Shown here: positions 24,992-39,568 of the stretch, piece by piece
Numbering within the stretch: position 1 is the first letter of the stretch
Layout of the letters: every line of letters starts with the position of its first letter
Source: Gamsiella multidivaricata
Lineage: Eukaryota; Mortierellomycota; Mortierellomycetes; Mortierellales; Mortierellaceae
NCBI RefSeq assembly: GCF_025024155.1
Contig: NW_026251758.1
Location: 186,001 to 250,000 of the forward strand
Direction of reading: 5' to 3'
DNA: 64,000 bases
Translations under genes and position numbers: made by a program
Notes under the pieces: generated by a model
The model's database searches: none
Seen by the model: the letters and a program-made list of their open reading frames with translations, nothing else
Told to the model about the DNA's origin: nothing

Positions 24992-25399
24992 CTCCCCTTG
25001 TAGGCCATGGAAGAATATCCTGACACCTGCGCCGTTCTTGTCCGTCGTCATGGAGTCTATGTCTGGGGAGGTATGGCTCGCCTGTCGATTCTTAAAGCTT
25101 CAAACTCTTTAATTGTCCAGGTACTTACTTCTCCTTTTTTTTTTTTAAAAAAAAAAAAAAAACTGTCGATATAGAATCGTGGGAGAAAGCCAAGTGCATG
25201 GCTGAATGCTACGATTATCTCTTTGAAATTGCTGTAAAGATGAAGAGCATCGGTATCGGTAAGCTGGATGACATGGACAGTAGGTTGCGCGAGCTTCATT
25301 TTGGATCAGTAAACAAAAAATCTGATCTATCCATTTCTTTCCCTATAATACCCAATATATACAGATCCCGCCGAGAAACCTGCAGATTCGCCGTACTAG
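23982..25399 (+). CDS. MDE1: Methylthioribulose-1-phosphate dehydratase (class II aldolase family)
   Basis: Cytosolic enzyme of the methionine salvage pathway, dehydrating methylthioribulose-1-phosphate to the diketo intermediate. Exons: 23982-24094, 24249-24272, 24382-24407, 24525-24871, 25004-25070, 25175-25279, 25365-25399 (717 nt, 238 aa, normal family size). Zinc-binding His106, His108 (IHTHSQHAV) and His186 (RRHGVYVWG) are present, as is catalytic Glu130 (HQEMIKG). The GTGGGIS loop is assembled across exons 1-2. Exons 2 and 3 are only 24 and 26 nt. Intron 3 has a GTTCGT donor. Intron 4 carries a 43-T run before its CCTTGTAG acceptor. Assignment rests on full-length motif agreement. Confidence 0.95.
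24949..24991. repeat. 43-nt poly-T tract in MDE1 intron 4
   Basis: Uninterrupted T run just upstream of the acceptor at 25001-25003, acting as an extreme polypyrimidine tract. Exact length is uncertain in any assembly. Confidence 0.9.
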
Positions 25400-26810
25400 T
25401 CGAACGACTTTTTTTTTTTAAAAAAAAGCGGAAACGCATCATTGAATAAAATTGCATGGTCTTTGTCTACATTCAAAGCGTTTCCGAATGGGAGCTTGCG
25501 CTAGTCGCTGATGGGCTGCTGATCATGGCCCCACCTGTTCAACATCGAATGAGATTATCGGGCCTTATTTCATCTAGAGCAATAGAGTCCTTTGGTCCCA
25601 GATGCAGGCGTGTGTTCCTTATAACAGACGGAATCCTTGGAAGGGACACATCCAGCATAGACTAGGACGATGATGACATTTGCTCCAGTCTCGCAAATGA
25701 GCATTTATCAACATTGCTAGCCCGATTTGGATATTCATGTGCGGGTTCTAGGATCCACATGTACTCCCCCCCCTTCCCTTCCCCTTTGTACAATACATGG
25801 ACATGGTGGGTCGAAGGCTCGCCATGAACGACTGGTCCGTATAGCCCCGGCCGAGCAAATAATCGTGACCAGCCTCAAGGCCGATCCGTCTCTTTCGAAT
25901 CCGGCTATCTCCATCCACGTATCGCGGGAGGCGGATAGATCATCGTCTATAGATTACGAGAGAGAGAGAGATTAAGAAAGCTTGTGCGCATGTGCCTGGA
26001 TGCAGATCGGCTTGTCTCGGAGCACCGAGAGAGTCCCCCCACACACTCGCTTCCCTGGTCTCTCCTTGTCGATGACGGCGCATGGATCAATGGCCCACCG
26101 AGTCTCCCGGTCCCCCCCCTCCTCCTCCGTTGTCATGAGAAATACATTGGAGAAACCGTCCTGGGTCACAGGTGCCCCAGACCGGATCTACTTTCCCCGG
26201 TTCCAATTACATAGTCCGGACGAAGATCTTTAATAGGGATGCTGGGGCATTCGACTAGGCTTAGCGATATTGATGGGCTCCGAGATTGGTCTCCTTTGAA
26301 CCGATAAAACCATAAGCAGCATGCACGAATTAGCACCTCCATGCAACCATGATCCGAATTCGATATACAATGACTGACCTTGTCATCAAGGGCTCCCTGC
26401 AGGAAAAAAAATAGTAGGGCAAGGGCGAGAAAATAACGCCAGTGATACTACGCTCCTTTTTTTTTTGTCGCTTTACTGCGTGATGCAGCAGTGCAATGAG
26501 GGATATAAAAAAAAGAAAAAAAGAGTGATAGTCGCTTCTACGGTTCAAGTTGGATCCCATCCATAGAAATGTAGACTATAAGAAGGAAGAATCCCCGCAC
26601 ACCCCCCACTTTCCTACGCTCCACTTTTTTCATCGCCTCGTTCTTCCTCTTCTTATCCTTCTCTTCTTCTTCTTCTTCTTCTTCTTCTTCTTCTTCTTCC
26701 GCACTCTCGCCTCCATCCACCACAACTACAATCCTCGATAACGATATCTCGTCCATTCTCACTTTTAGTATCTATCTCAGACCAACCACCCCTTCAAAAA
26801 GAAAAAAAAA
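25400..26810. other. Intergenic: MDE1 3' flank and ALT promoter
   Basis: No recognisable gene. A CTT array lies near the ALT start. Frames such as 25456-25665 plus lack motifs and splice continuity. Confidence 0.55.
26661..26699. repeat. (CTT)n microsatellite in the ALT leader region
   Basis: About 13 CTT units ending ~110 bp before the ALT ATG. Such CT-rich stretches are common in fungal promoters and 5' leaders. Confidence 0.85.
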
Positions 26811-28694
<1,884 letters not shown>

Positions 28695-28824
28695 GGATCA
28701 GTCCGATTCCCTCATTATATTTCATGACATTGAGCATTGAGCTAGCTATTTGTAAATAAATGTAATAGAGTGTAATAGAATGTGTCTGTCACACAGCCAC
28801 GCAACACCTCTTCTCGGACTCAAC

Positions 28825-29787
28825 TCAGATTGTGTGCGCGACAACACCAGAAGGGATGGTGACACCAACAGCTTGACCCGTCAAGCTAAGCCATGTGGTG
28901 ATATAGCTGTCAAGGAACGACCTCCTGGACTCGTGGAATGTCTGGTCGCTGAGGATCGTTTCCATCAATGACACGGTCTCGCAGGGATGCATGTAAAAGA
29001 ACGGCCCGTTCAGAATAGGATGGTCTTGTTGTGAGATACCCCCGTTCAGACCAGCGTCTCTGATGCTGCTCTGCCAATCCTCAGGGACAAGCGACCGGTA
29101 AATATCCTCGATTGGGATGGCAACGCCGTCTATCGATGATCGTTTTTTGAACAAGTCGACGAATTTAGGGCATTAGGCTTGTTCATGCGCAGACTAAGGG
29201 CTCGAGGGGTTGATTACTGGGGGGTGCCAGTAGTTGCATCGCGTACCTGGACGATAGGCGTTGAAGTAGAGCACAGGGACCTGATAGCTCGGTGAAAACA
29301 CGATGTGATAAGTCACTGTCAAAAAGTTGCACGAGACGTCCTGAGAGTCGTCTAAAGATACTACAGTGATCTCTTCCTCGTCTGGAATGTCCTCCAAGTG
29401 CTCAGTCAGATTATCCAAAAGCAATTGATCTGCAGCGCTGACGGTGTTCAGCCTTGACTTGGGAGCAGAAGAATGCGGTGCTTGACGGTCATGGACGACC
29501 TGTGTCATTGCGAGATATCCCTGTGGCGGTAGGCCCCTTCTTGCCTAGCAGCATCCGTAAAGTAGCGCAGTTTAATGTGGGAAGGGCAACCTCTTGAATC
29601 CAACTGAAGCCCATTGAGTTTGTCTCCAATGAATCGGGCGTCTTTTACTTACGTGATACTCAACATATCCCCAGGGCGAGTGGTGTTTTGCTTGTTCGAG
29701 GAAGGACTTGATGGCGGCTTCAAAGTCGTCGTAGGAAAGACGAGCTGAAGGCGATGAAGAGGTTGGTGATGGATGAGTTGCGGCCAT
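28825..29787 (-). CDS. ATG10: Ubiquitin-like-conjugating enzyme ATG10 (E2-like)
   Basis: E2-like enzyme that transfers ATG12 to ATG5 during autophagosome formation. Exons: 29653-29787, 29247-29520, 28825-29129 (714 nt, 237 aa). The core YHIVFSPSYQVPVLYFNAYRPDG is rebuilt across intron 2. The active site is Cys186 in NGPFFYMHPCET, the ATG3/ATG10 signature. The length suits ATG10; ATG3 is longer with a flexible insert. The N-terminus starts a typical F-x-x-A-I-K-S-F helix. It shares a ~955 bp divergent promoter with CSC1. Confidence 0.93.
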
Positions 29788-30742
29788 TGAATGAAAGGAT
29801 GATCAAGTTTAGGAATGGTGCCATGTTGAGAATGGTGGTCAAAAAGGACTTCTCAGGGACTGAGTCCGTGCCACCAATTTTCCCTGAGCAGCCCAACTGC
29901 AATTGGTGAACCCGACCAGAAACCTGATCAAGCCAAACGATGCAGCACTGGTGAGGTCTTGTTAGTAAAGTACTGTTGCTTTGGCACCCCCAGGGCGCCG
30001 GGTTTAGAGCATTCAGGACCATGTTGAACACCCGAGACACTTTTTGCGCCACCAATTTTTTTCTTGTGTTGATCGTAGTCAATGAGCTGGAGCTGGAAAC
30101 ACGATTCCGGGAATCAAACGAGATCGAGTTTCGCGATCAGCCCCCCATCACCAAAAGTGATCATCCCATTCGAGTAAAGTGCCTTTCTTTTTGTGCGGAG
30201 GCACCACCTTCCAGCGTTTGAGCCTAAAGGCCTACGGTATTTGGAGTGAAAGAGACTTGCAGAGGACGCATTGCACTCCATGATGGGCCATATCCTGCAT
30301 CCGCTGCATCCTCATGTTCCTCTGGCTTGGTCATCACCTGTGGACAATCGATGTAAGCAGAGTAGGCAGGATGCATGAACGACGCACAATGCCGCTTGGT
30401 CGCACAAGGGGGTCGGGAAAAGAAGTGAAAAAGAAAAGGGCTGGCACGCGTACTTTGCAGGGAAGGATTGGAATCGGGATCGGGGTCGGTGATTAAGATG
30501 GATTGGCAGTCGTCGTCTCAGCGGTCCCGTCGAGGTGCTGCATCCGCCAGCAAAGAAACAGAGTCGATCCACGCAGACGGCCTCTTTCTCTCCTTCCTCC
30601 CTTCCTCCTCACCCACACTCGGCTCAGTCCATCAAAGCTGATCAGTACCCGTACTTCCTTCCATCCGCTCGTCGATTCCCCGGACTGATCGACCCCTATC
30701 TTGACATCCAACCCCCACTCGCTATCCCAGATCAGATTCGCA
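29788..30742. promoter_or_regulatory. Divergent promoter region, ATG10 / CSC1
   Basis: 955 bp between divergent start codons. Several short frames open on both strands, but none gives a recognisable protein. The 5' end of the CSC1 leader is expected within it. Confidence 0.5.
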
Positions 30743-33700
30743 ATGGAGACCGTCCAGTCCTTCTTTCGGGGACCCACGTAACCACGCATTTTCACACGCT
30801 CTGTAGGAGATGTCCTGCTCTGGTCAACCCTCACCGGCCTAATACCCTTCTAAACCCATTGCAGATCAGAGTACCTTGGCTCTGCACAGTCGACCGAGCT
30901 GAATGCCTCTCTGGTCCCCTCAGGTATGTCGGTTGTCTTCAACCTCAACTTGCCTATCCATACCGTGAACTGTGCCACAACGCAGCGACAAACCAATGCC
31001 ACAACAACGGTGTATTGAGCAAAACATTGCCTCTCTTTGTAGGCCATCCTGCGTCCAGTAACACCTCGGGTTTAAAGACACAGCTGGCCATCTCAACTCT
31101 GTTGGGTCTGAGTTCGTTTTTGACATTCTGCTTTTTGCGAACAAGATGGACGATTCTTTATGCTCCTCGGTCAAAGCTTCGAAGGTATGCAGCACATGTC
31201 CACGAGAGAGATGAAGATGTCTCCCGCAAGTTCCGCATAAGCTTTGCTGAAGTAAAAGCAGCGGTGCACTAATGCTAACGTATCCATTACTCGTCTGTCG
31301 ATTAGGCACACACCTCCTGTTCTATCCTCGACATTCTTTGGATGGATCCCCCAGTTGTTACGTATCCCAGAAGCAGAACTCATCGAGTGTGTAGGGCTGG
31401 ATGCAGCCATGGTATGTACTCTTGTGATGTATTCGCATAATGATCTCTTGATAACTATGCTAACACAAAGGATCATCTATGGATAGATGTTGCGTTTCTT
31501 CACAATGTCCTTGAAATTGTTCGCAGCCTGCATGATCCCGGGATTACTCATCATCTTGCCTATCAACATCTATTCGGCAAGCGAGGGTCGACTACCAACG
31601 GATCCGGATGAAGACAATGAGTTTGATCCGTCGCTACCCAATGCAGCACCTCGGCATGAAACGTCGCTTCTCTATTTGTTTGCGCAGTTCACGTTCACCT
31701 GGGTATTCTCACTCCTCACGATTTATGTACTCTGGCGCACATACGAGGGCTACATCGATATACGACGGCGCTACCTACTGAAGCGCCGTAAAGCTATCGT
31801 GAACAGGACCATCATGGTAGTCGGACTGCCGTCTCACCTGCGGAACGATAGGGCGTTGGCGACATTTTACGAATCATTGGGCGTGGGCACAGTCGAGAGT
31901 GCGCATGTATGTCGGCATGTTACGGGTCTGAAGCGCCTTATCGAGCAGCGAGCTTACGCGCTGAGGGCATTGGAACAGGTCTACACGGAGTACTATGGCA
32001 ACCCGTCTAGTGATCCTGACTATGATCCTGAGGCAATCGCAGCCGAGAATGATCACACGCTGGACCATGGTCTCCATGCTGCTGCAAGTGCAGCTGAGAG
32101 TTCGCATGATCCAACACGAGGCTATTTTCCCCATGTAGGGGATTGCCCTTCTTCGATGCAATCGAATGACCGTACCAAGAAGCGACCTACGATAAGACTT
32201 GGGTTCTTGGGACTCTTTGGGAAAGAAGTCGACAAGATTGACTATTGTCGCGAAGTTTTCGCCACCCTGGACAAGGCAGTGCAAAAGATGCGCCTGTCAA
32301 GAGTTTTTGCAACCACGAGCATCGGATTTGTCACGTTCGAAGAAATGCATGCAGCAGTAAGTATTCACCACACATCATGTATTTTCTTGATTGTAACGGA
32401 TAGTAAATGGCCTCATTACTCACGGTGACCCTATCACCGACCTCTAGCAAATCCTCGCGCAAACTGTCAACACTCAGGAAACGCTCTCCTGCGAGACATT
32501 CTTGGCTCCAGAACCACGCGATGTTTATTGGGACAATCTGAATCTGCCTCCGAGCGAGCTCGACGTGCGAACTGTCGTCATCAACGTCATTACGTTTTCC
32601 CTCGTCTTCTTCTGGGCAGGTCCTGTGGGCGTGTTCTCATCGTTTTTAAGCCTCGACTCTCTCAACAAAGTCTTTCCTGGCATATCCAAACTAGCAGGAA
32701 AGCACCGGTTGCTAAAGTCGCTGATTCAGGGCTTCCTTCCCACTGTCGGGGTGATCGTTTTCCTCGCCGTTGTACCGAGGATCCTATTAGCACTCTGTCG
32801 ACGGCAAGGAATTCAGTCACGCTCAGAGATCGCCCAATCATTGTACAACAAATACTTCATGTTCATCCTCTTCAACGTCGTCCTTGTATTCACTATCATC
32901 GGGACCTGGTCCCAGGCAATCAACAAAGTCTATCACAACATCGGAGAGCTGACGCTTCTGCTGGCAGCTTCGTTACCGCGAGTCGCGCCGTTCTTTGTCA
33001 ACTACATCATCCTTCGAGGTATCGGCCTCCTCCCTCTCCAGCTTTTGCAGGTCGCAGACGTCTTCATCCTGATCCTTCAAAATTTTATCTCCAGGACTCC
33101 TCGCGACTATGCAGAAGCACGAGCGCCGCCGGAATTGCCATATGGCGTCGTGTATGCGAATGCGACATTGGTTTTTGTGGTCCTCCTGATCTATTCGTGC
33201 ATGCAGCCATTGATCCTTGTCTTTGGAGTCATTTATTTTGCGCTGGGCTATCTCGTCATCAAGTACCAACTGCTCTATGTCTATTTCCATCCCAACGAAT
33301 CGGGGGGACAAATGTGGCCCATGGTCTACAACCGGATGACACTAGGGCTCCTCACCTTTCAGCTAACGATGTTGGGCCTTTTTATGTTGAAGCACGCATA
33401 CTTCTTCGGGGTACTGTTGGCACCCCTGCCAGCGGCGACGGCTTGGTTTTGGTACTGGACTACCAACACGTATAGATGGACTGCCAAATACATGCCCCTA
33501 GAACTCCTGCGTCCAGCTCATCATATGGGTTCGTTTTTGGGACACTTTGAGGAGCCCATGGCTTCTCCACAACAGGAATACTCAGACGACAGCAGCCCAC
33601 TGACGGCATCAGGATTAGATGTGACAGGACCTGGCAGCGGGCTTGGACAGGTTGCTGTGGACATGGATCCTAAAGAATCTTTGTCGAAACAACCACTGGA

Positions 33701-34511
33701 CATCAGTCGACTGGTGGCCGGCATGGTAGTGACCACTCCCGACGGCTTGAAACGTCGAGTCCCCAAAACCGTCGTGGATGACGATGAGTACCAGGCGATC
33801 CCAGATCGATTCACGGACTATCAACAGCCTCCCATGACGCTGTACCCGGGTGTGCTGAACTCGGGAATGCGACACTACTGCCATCCAGCTATCGCAGGCG
33901 CGCTTCCAACACTCTGGTTGCCCCTCAGGAAGAACGAGTCCGATGGCAGAGGCAAGGGCCCGGCATCCCATTATGACGAATCGAATGATTTCTCAGACCA
34001 AATGCGCGGCTTTGATGAAGGTGATAACATGGCAGGAGGCGTGCAGGACGACGACGATGACGATTTGATCAGTTTCTCGGACGAGTGGCAAGGTAACGGC
34101 AGCACCGGTTTACAGGACCAGGACCGTAACGGGTATTTGACGATTGTAGAAGAGATAACGTTTGAGGACGATATTGAAGATGGATCGAGTGATATCACTG
34201 GGGGCCCTAGTTCTCCAGCTTTGCCGCCCACAAATGACCCGCCAACAAGCGGGGCTCTCAGAAGGAACCCAGCAGTGGAAGGCATCAGCGATGTGTACTA
34301 CCATCATCCGGAGAGGCGGTCGTCGAATGCGAGTTCAACGTCGGCGATTAGGAATCTTGTAATAGGTGGAAGCGGCGGTAATGGCAGTCTGCAGCCGCCA
34401 AGGTCGATGCCTGCGCGGAGCTCAAGGGCAAATTCATTGAGGAACCGGGCTGGATCACTTTCAACGTCTAGGGCCCCTGTATCGGCTCCATCGAGTGGTA
34501 GGCGTTCATAG
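30743..34511 (+). CDS. CSC1: Calcium-permeable stress-gated cation channel, CSC1/OSCA/TMEM63 family
   Basis: Multi-pass osmosensitive channel. Exons: 30743-30777, 30865-30923, 31043-31184, 31306-31411, 31487-32356, 32448-34511 (3276 nt, 1091 aa). A short N-terminus leads to helix 1 (TQLAISTLLGLSSFLTF), then the RSN1_TM region and the cytosolic PHM7-like loop (NRTIMVVGLPSHLRND). The long RSN1_7TM block starts near FLAPEPRDVYWDNL. The last ~280 residues are an acidic Ser/Gly-rich tail with a poly-Asp run, longer than in yeast homologues. The first exon is only 35 nt, chosen because its phase and the next two splice sites fit. The call is certain for exons 3-6; exons 1-2 are a splice-based inference. 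Confidence 0.92.
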
Positions 34512-34784
34512 GTGGCCAATGCGCTATATGAGACTATGCGAAATAAAAACGAAAGAAAAGACGCGATGCAGCTCACAACGCGGGCAACATATCGATTTGC
34601 CCAGCTATGTGGCCTAATGATTCACCCGGCCCTGGGAAGCACACGCACTCTGAGTGACCCAACATTATTTCGCAGAAAGCCACAACAGATCTTATCGCAC
34701 GACGGAGGGATAAAAGAAGAAAAAAAAAAAGCATTGTCACCTTTACCCTTCTCGTCCGCTCCACATCCATCGCATCACTCCACC

Positions 34785-36205
34785 ATGTCCTCAGCAGCCA
34801 CCGCCGCGTCCCAGTCCGCCTTTCAGAAATTCCTGAACCACCCTGCCGGTATGCCCTTCCACTCCTCCCTTTTCTCTTGTGGTCGCACTTTTTGTCCGGT
34901 GGAAACAGTGGCACCTGGCCGGCCCTCTCGGAATGAGTGCCCAACACAATGAGCAGCCAGAGAGAGAGCCGTTGGGCACATCTATCAACATCTATACATG
35001 CGCACACAGCACAATTGGACATGCTGCAGGATGATGCACTACAACATAACGACACAGGACTAGGACTTACTCACCGCATCGGATCGATGATGTTATCGAG
35101 ATATTGATACGCACAGGAGAGATTTTTGTCTCCGGACCATGATACGTTCTCCTTGGATACCGTCCTAACCCCCAGCCACGATCATAACTTGCTTCGATAT
35201 AGGTCCCAAAACCATCCACTTCTGGGCTCCTGCTGCCAAGTGGGTAAGTGCCGACGTCAGGACCTAAAATCATGAAGACAAACCACCTTCTCCCCTCCCC
35301 CATTCGAGCACGACTATCGGCAGCAACACTCTCATCTTCAAAGAATATGGAACAGCAAACAGACAGTAAACATACCAGGAATGGGGATGAGACGGGAGTG
35401 CGTTGTTGGCGCCTTTGGGATCAGCAAAGACATGGGCAAAGCAGGCTGTGGAAGTAGATCGTCATCACCCCTCGTGAGCAGAATTGAACTATACAACGGA
35501 GGATGGATCGCAGAGAGAGAGAGGATTATCTAACGGTGTTTTCCCCTGAAAACTCTGGATGGACAAACAGCATTCTTTTTTTTTTCTTTTTTTTCTTCTG
35601 CTGCTGTTGCTGAACATGGCCCGTCAATGCTTATTGCTTCCTCCCAATCTTTGTTCTTTTTTTTCTAGGCTTTGGTCGGTGCCGGTATTGGTGATTTGAG
35701 CCGTCCTGCCGAGAACCTGTCCCTTTCTCAGAACGTTGGTAAGTGCCCGTAGTAACAAGCACTTTGTACACCCAACTCCCCCCTTCACAGAAATATCCCC
35801 GTCGCTTGCTTTTTCTAGAAACGAAGACTTGAGGGACACTTTTCCTGACTTATTTGTGGAATATCTCTTGCCGGATTGCTAATTATTCTTATTGTTTTTC
35901 TTATTCCTCGATAGCCTTGGCGGCCACTGGTCTGATCTGGTCCAGGTACTCGCTCGTCATCATCCCCAAGAACTACAGCTTGTTCACTGTCAACCTGTTT
36001 GTCGCTGCCACGGGATTGACCCAGCTTTACCGTATCTTTGAGTAAGTTCTTGGTTCATGTGTCCCCCTTCCACGCGGTTGTTGTTGTAAAAGGCTCTTTT
36101 TAATGAAGTGATTGACTGATACACACTCCACTTCCACTGCAAATATTATCTAGTTACCGTCAAGGATTGAAGGCCCAGGAGAAGCCCGCTATTGCCGCCG
36201 AGTAA
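34785..36205 (+). CDS. MPC2: Mitochondrial pyruvate carrier subunit MPC2
   Basis: Inner-membrane subunit of the heterodimeric pyruvate importer. Exons: 34785-34848, 35203-35243, 35669-35738, 35915-36041, 36154-36205 (354 nt, 117 aa, family length). Signature elements assembled across introns: GPKTIHFWAPAAKW, GAGIGDLSRPAENLS, and TGLIWSRYSLVIIPKN, with three membrane segments. Short exons and relatively long introns (100-425 nt) make the gene easy to miss. It lies 273 bp downstream of CSC1 in the same direction and converges with the MINDY gene. Confidence 0.96.
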
Positions 36206-36406
36206 GGATTTCACAGCCTTCCCCTGTTCATTTATATTCATCTCTTGAGCTCCACCTGCCCTTTTCGATCTCTCTCTCCCCATTCAAAAATAAAAACTAG
36301 ATTCATTTAGATCTTGATATATGGTCGCAGGGATTTATTACAAATTACAAAATATGAAAAAAAAAGAGCTGGTGCACAGCACCAGGAAATTTGATTCTTT
36401 GCATCA

Positions 36407-39216
36407 CTATGAAATGATGCATTTCTCAATATCTTTCCGACTGCTTGCGTCGCTCGAGTTTCCCTTGCTATGGTACCCGCTTGGCCGCTGTACCTGACCT
36501 TGAAGATGCGGTCGCAATGGTGCTGCAGAAAAAGGTTGCTGGTATGTGCTTGTTCGCTGAGCTTGAGGTGCCGCTGGTGACGCCCACTGCTGCTGCTGTT
36601 GGACGGGTCCAGATCCTGGATAATGTGGCTCGTAAGTTGAATGTGGCGCTCCTGGTGCTGGGTACGGCCTATTGCCCACATTGACATTGTGCGCTGCTGG
36701 TGGCTGCTGCTGCTGCTGCTGTTGTTGTTGTTGTCGCTGTTGGCTGTCAAGAAGATATGCCTGATGTAACCGTGCCGCCATTTGCTCATCCGTCTCGTAT
36801 GTTTGCTGCTGTGATGAGCTGAAGACGCCGCCGCCGCTACTGCTTCCGCCACCTTCGTTATGTCCGACGCCGCCATTACGAGAGTCCGAGGCCCGGCTCT
36901 TTGACCTCTCAATGCGCCGAGCCTCTTCTTCCTCTTCCTGCTGCTGCAATTGCAGTGCGAGAGCGAAGCTACAAGTCGAGACAAAGAGAGCAGAACGATC
37001 GCTGGTTAGGTCCAGAAGCGCAATCAGGTCATATATTTTTTAGCCTAGCCACATTCAAACCTGAGTCAGCTCACATACTCTTCGTCGCCTCCACCATCGC
37101 CATGTGCTGAATGCTGAGCGTCGAGCGGCTGGTTGTTGCGTGCATAGTCTCCAACCTCCAGTGCACCGTGTCGAAACAATCCGTCCAAGAACTCGCCTGC
37201 GCCGTCGACATCTACTAGCGACTCCCAGACGATGGCCTGTTCATGAGCAAGGCTCTGATCCGTGACGAGGGTATAAAGGGTGCCATCCATAGGGTTCTTG
37301 AAGAGCGTGCAGAACTAGGAACGGATATGGATAAACGCATACACTCATACGTTAGTGAAACAGAGCTACTTGGGCCGATTCATGACATAAAATTAAGGTA
37401 CAGAATAAATCGACTTGCGTGATTGTTCCTGAAAAAGGCACAGAGGTGGCCCTCAGGAAGACTCTCTTGCAGAACATGCAGTCCATATCGCGTTAACTGG
37501 GTCTTGGTCGCAGTCATGAACTCCTGCACAACCAACGCCTGCGCAATCTTCTCGTTCTGTAGCTGTGCATCCTGAGCACTCACATTACTGCTCTCAGAAG
37601 CATAATTGGAAGATGAGGTGAATGTAATATTGCCCCGCGAATCCTCGACCACTAATCCGCCCCCTGCGTCATCGCCACTAACAATACACTCGACTGCCTT
37701 ATTATAGCTGGTGATTCCCGCAGGTCCGTCCACAAGTGCATACATAGCCGCGTCGCTAACGGGACTCACAACCCATCCATGGACAAGCTCCACGCCGAAT
37801 GTGTGAAAGAGTCCCAGCTCTGCCGTCGGTTCGAATCCACGGATCGTTTTGAAGAACACGTTCACGTCCAGTCCATGCTCCAGATGTGGGAGGAGCCGCA
37901 GGGCCGACTCGATTTCGAGACGGGACTTTATCCTTTCAGATTCGATCCTCCGTCCTGTTCGCGATTCTCTTGAAGATGATGAAGAAGCATTGGGCTCCGA
38001 AGGGTCCTCGTTCAGGAGATAGTCCGCCAGTAGTTCCAAAAGATGGTCGTATCCGATCGTAGGACGATCATATGGTGTAATCGCAACTTTGCCTTGTAGG
38101 ACTAGTGTATTGCACAGCGCCAGCAATGGGCAGGGGCCATTCTCTGCATAGGGGAATAATTAGAATATGTAAGCCCTCCAAGTCTTGTCTATGCTCACAC
38201 GACCTGTACTTCTGGACATGAATAGCTTGTCTTACCATTCTGGGTGATGATCTTTATGCGTTTCTCAACCCCTGTTGAAGGTTCGATCCAGTCAATGGGC
38301 TTCAGCACGTATTCGTTCACTGGTTCTGACTCTCTTACAGGTGTCGATCTGGGCTGTGCACGTTCTGATGGTGGTGCTGAGGTCGCGGATGTGCTCAAGG
38401 ATGTCTCTACAGTAGCTGCTGTGATTTCTGGTGATGTAGGAAACGCCGGTGATACGGGAAACGAGGTGTTCACTGGCTCTGCTGAGAATGGCTCCTCAAT
38501 TTGGACATAGGCTGGTGGTGGAGGCAATTCTGGTGGACTATCCAAACCCGTCGTTGAACTCGGATTCTGTTCCCATGATTGAGACGAAGCGACTGCGTGT
38601 GAAGGGTGAGAGTTCAGATTTTGTCCAGCAGAGGTAGCAGAGATGGAGAAGGGGTCCTCGTTCTGAAAGCTGATATCTCTAGCCGATGCGGTCGTGGCAC
38701 TCAATGGCGGAGACACAGAGGGACTACGACGAAAAGGATTCATGGAGGCAGACGATAGAGGTGTGTGAAGGTTTCGCTGTGTCGGTGTTAGAAGTCGAAA
38801 AGAGGAAAAGGTGTATACACAATTAGTTCCTTTCTTTCAATCGCTCAGCTTCCAGTGGCGGCGGCGGCGGCAGCAGCGGCCTCCCGTCCACGTTCATTAA
38901 GAACGGGTCCTGGATCTATTTGGGCTGTTCCTATGGGCTGTAGCATTCCTTTTGTCACTCATTCATGATAGCTTACATTATCGCCAAGACTGTTCGCCGA
39001 AGATAGCAAAGACGCACTGACGGGGTACGTGGCCCTGTTTTCGGAGCCCAGCGCAAGGCGCTCGATTGCCAGCAAATCGCCTCCGTTTGTGCCACCGCCG
39101 GTAGAGGATGGAACTGGGGTGTGGGCTGTTCTGTCGACCCTGGGCTCTGTATTGGCTGTTGACTGGCTGGTATGGCTGGTGCTGCCGTGACCAGGAATGG
39201 AATCACGTTCGGTCAT
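36407..39216 (-). CDS. MIY1: MINDY-family deubiquitinase (FAM63/MIY1)
   Basis: Cysteine protease that trims K48-linked polyubiquitin chains. Exons: 38977-39216, 38236-38776, 37419-38143, 37079-37314, 36407-36968 (2304 nt, 767 aa). The catalytic Cys265 lies in NENGPCPLLALCNTL, rebuilt across intron 2. The catalytic His502 lies in FRNNH-FCTLF, the last codon before intron 3. Intron 3 (37315-37418) is GC-AG (donor GCAAGT). A ubiquitin-interacting-type helix, EFALALQLQQQEEEEEARR, follows the catalytic domain; then come a polyglutamine run and a disordered tail. Exon 1 is inferred from phase and a good GTAAGC donor; an internal start at 38743 would omit it. Confidence 0.92.
36704..36733. repeat. 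CAG/CAA array encoding polyglutamine in the MINDY gene
   Basis: GCTGCTGCT...GTTGTTGTT on the plus strand encodes about ten Gln in the C-terminal tail, followed by one Arg and more Gln. It is a candidate length-polymorphic site. Confidence 0.85.
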
Positions 39217-39568
39217 GGTGAGCGGCCTGTGAATGCGCGTTGAAGGAGCAGAGCAAAAGAGAGCACCGGATTAAAGAGAGTTTATGTGGGGAGACAGAAT
39301 GAAGGGTGGTATGAATAAAAGATGCTGAAGTTTGAGTGGAGTGGAATGCGTGGATGGATGGGATGTGTGGAATGTATCGGCAGAGCGGGGCGAAGTTACA
39401 AGTGGGAACGCGCGTTTTGGTTCAAACGGTATGTCATCATAGTCTAGCCCCATAGACGACAGTGAGATTCAAAGGTGTGGGCAAATTGGCCGCAATGCTC
39501 GATGCTCACAATGGTCACACGAATGAGAAAGAAATTCATTTCATTACAGTATACTGAGTCTATGCCCT
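39217..39568. other. Intergenic: MINDY promoter and DIA2 3' flank
   Basis: 352 bp without a gene; no notable motif. Confidence 0.5.

Noticed and set aside
32528..33475. 315-codon plus-strand open frame within CSC1
   Set aside because: Out-of-frame shadow of the CSC1 last exon; composition is Arg/His/Ser-rich with no domain.
37828..37838. GGTTCGAATCC, a perfect tRNA B-box consensus
   Set aside because: It lies inside the coding exon 3 of the MINDY gene and no cloverleaf can be built around it.
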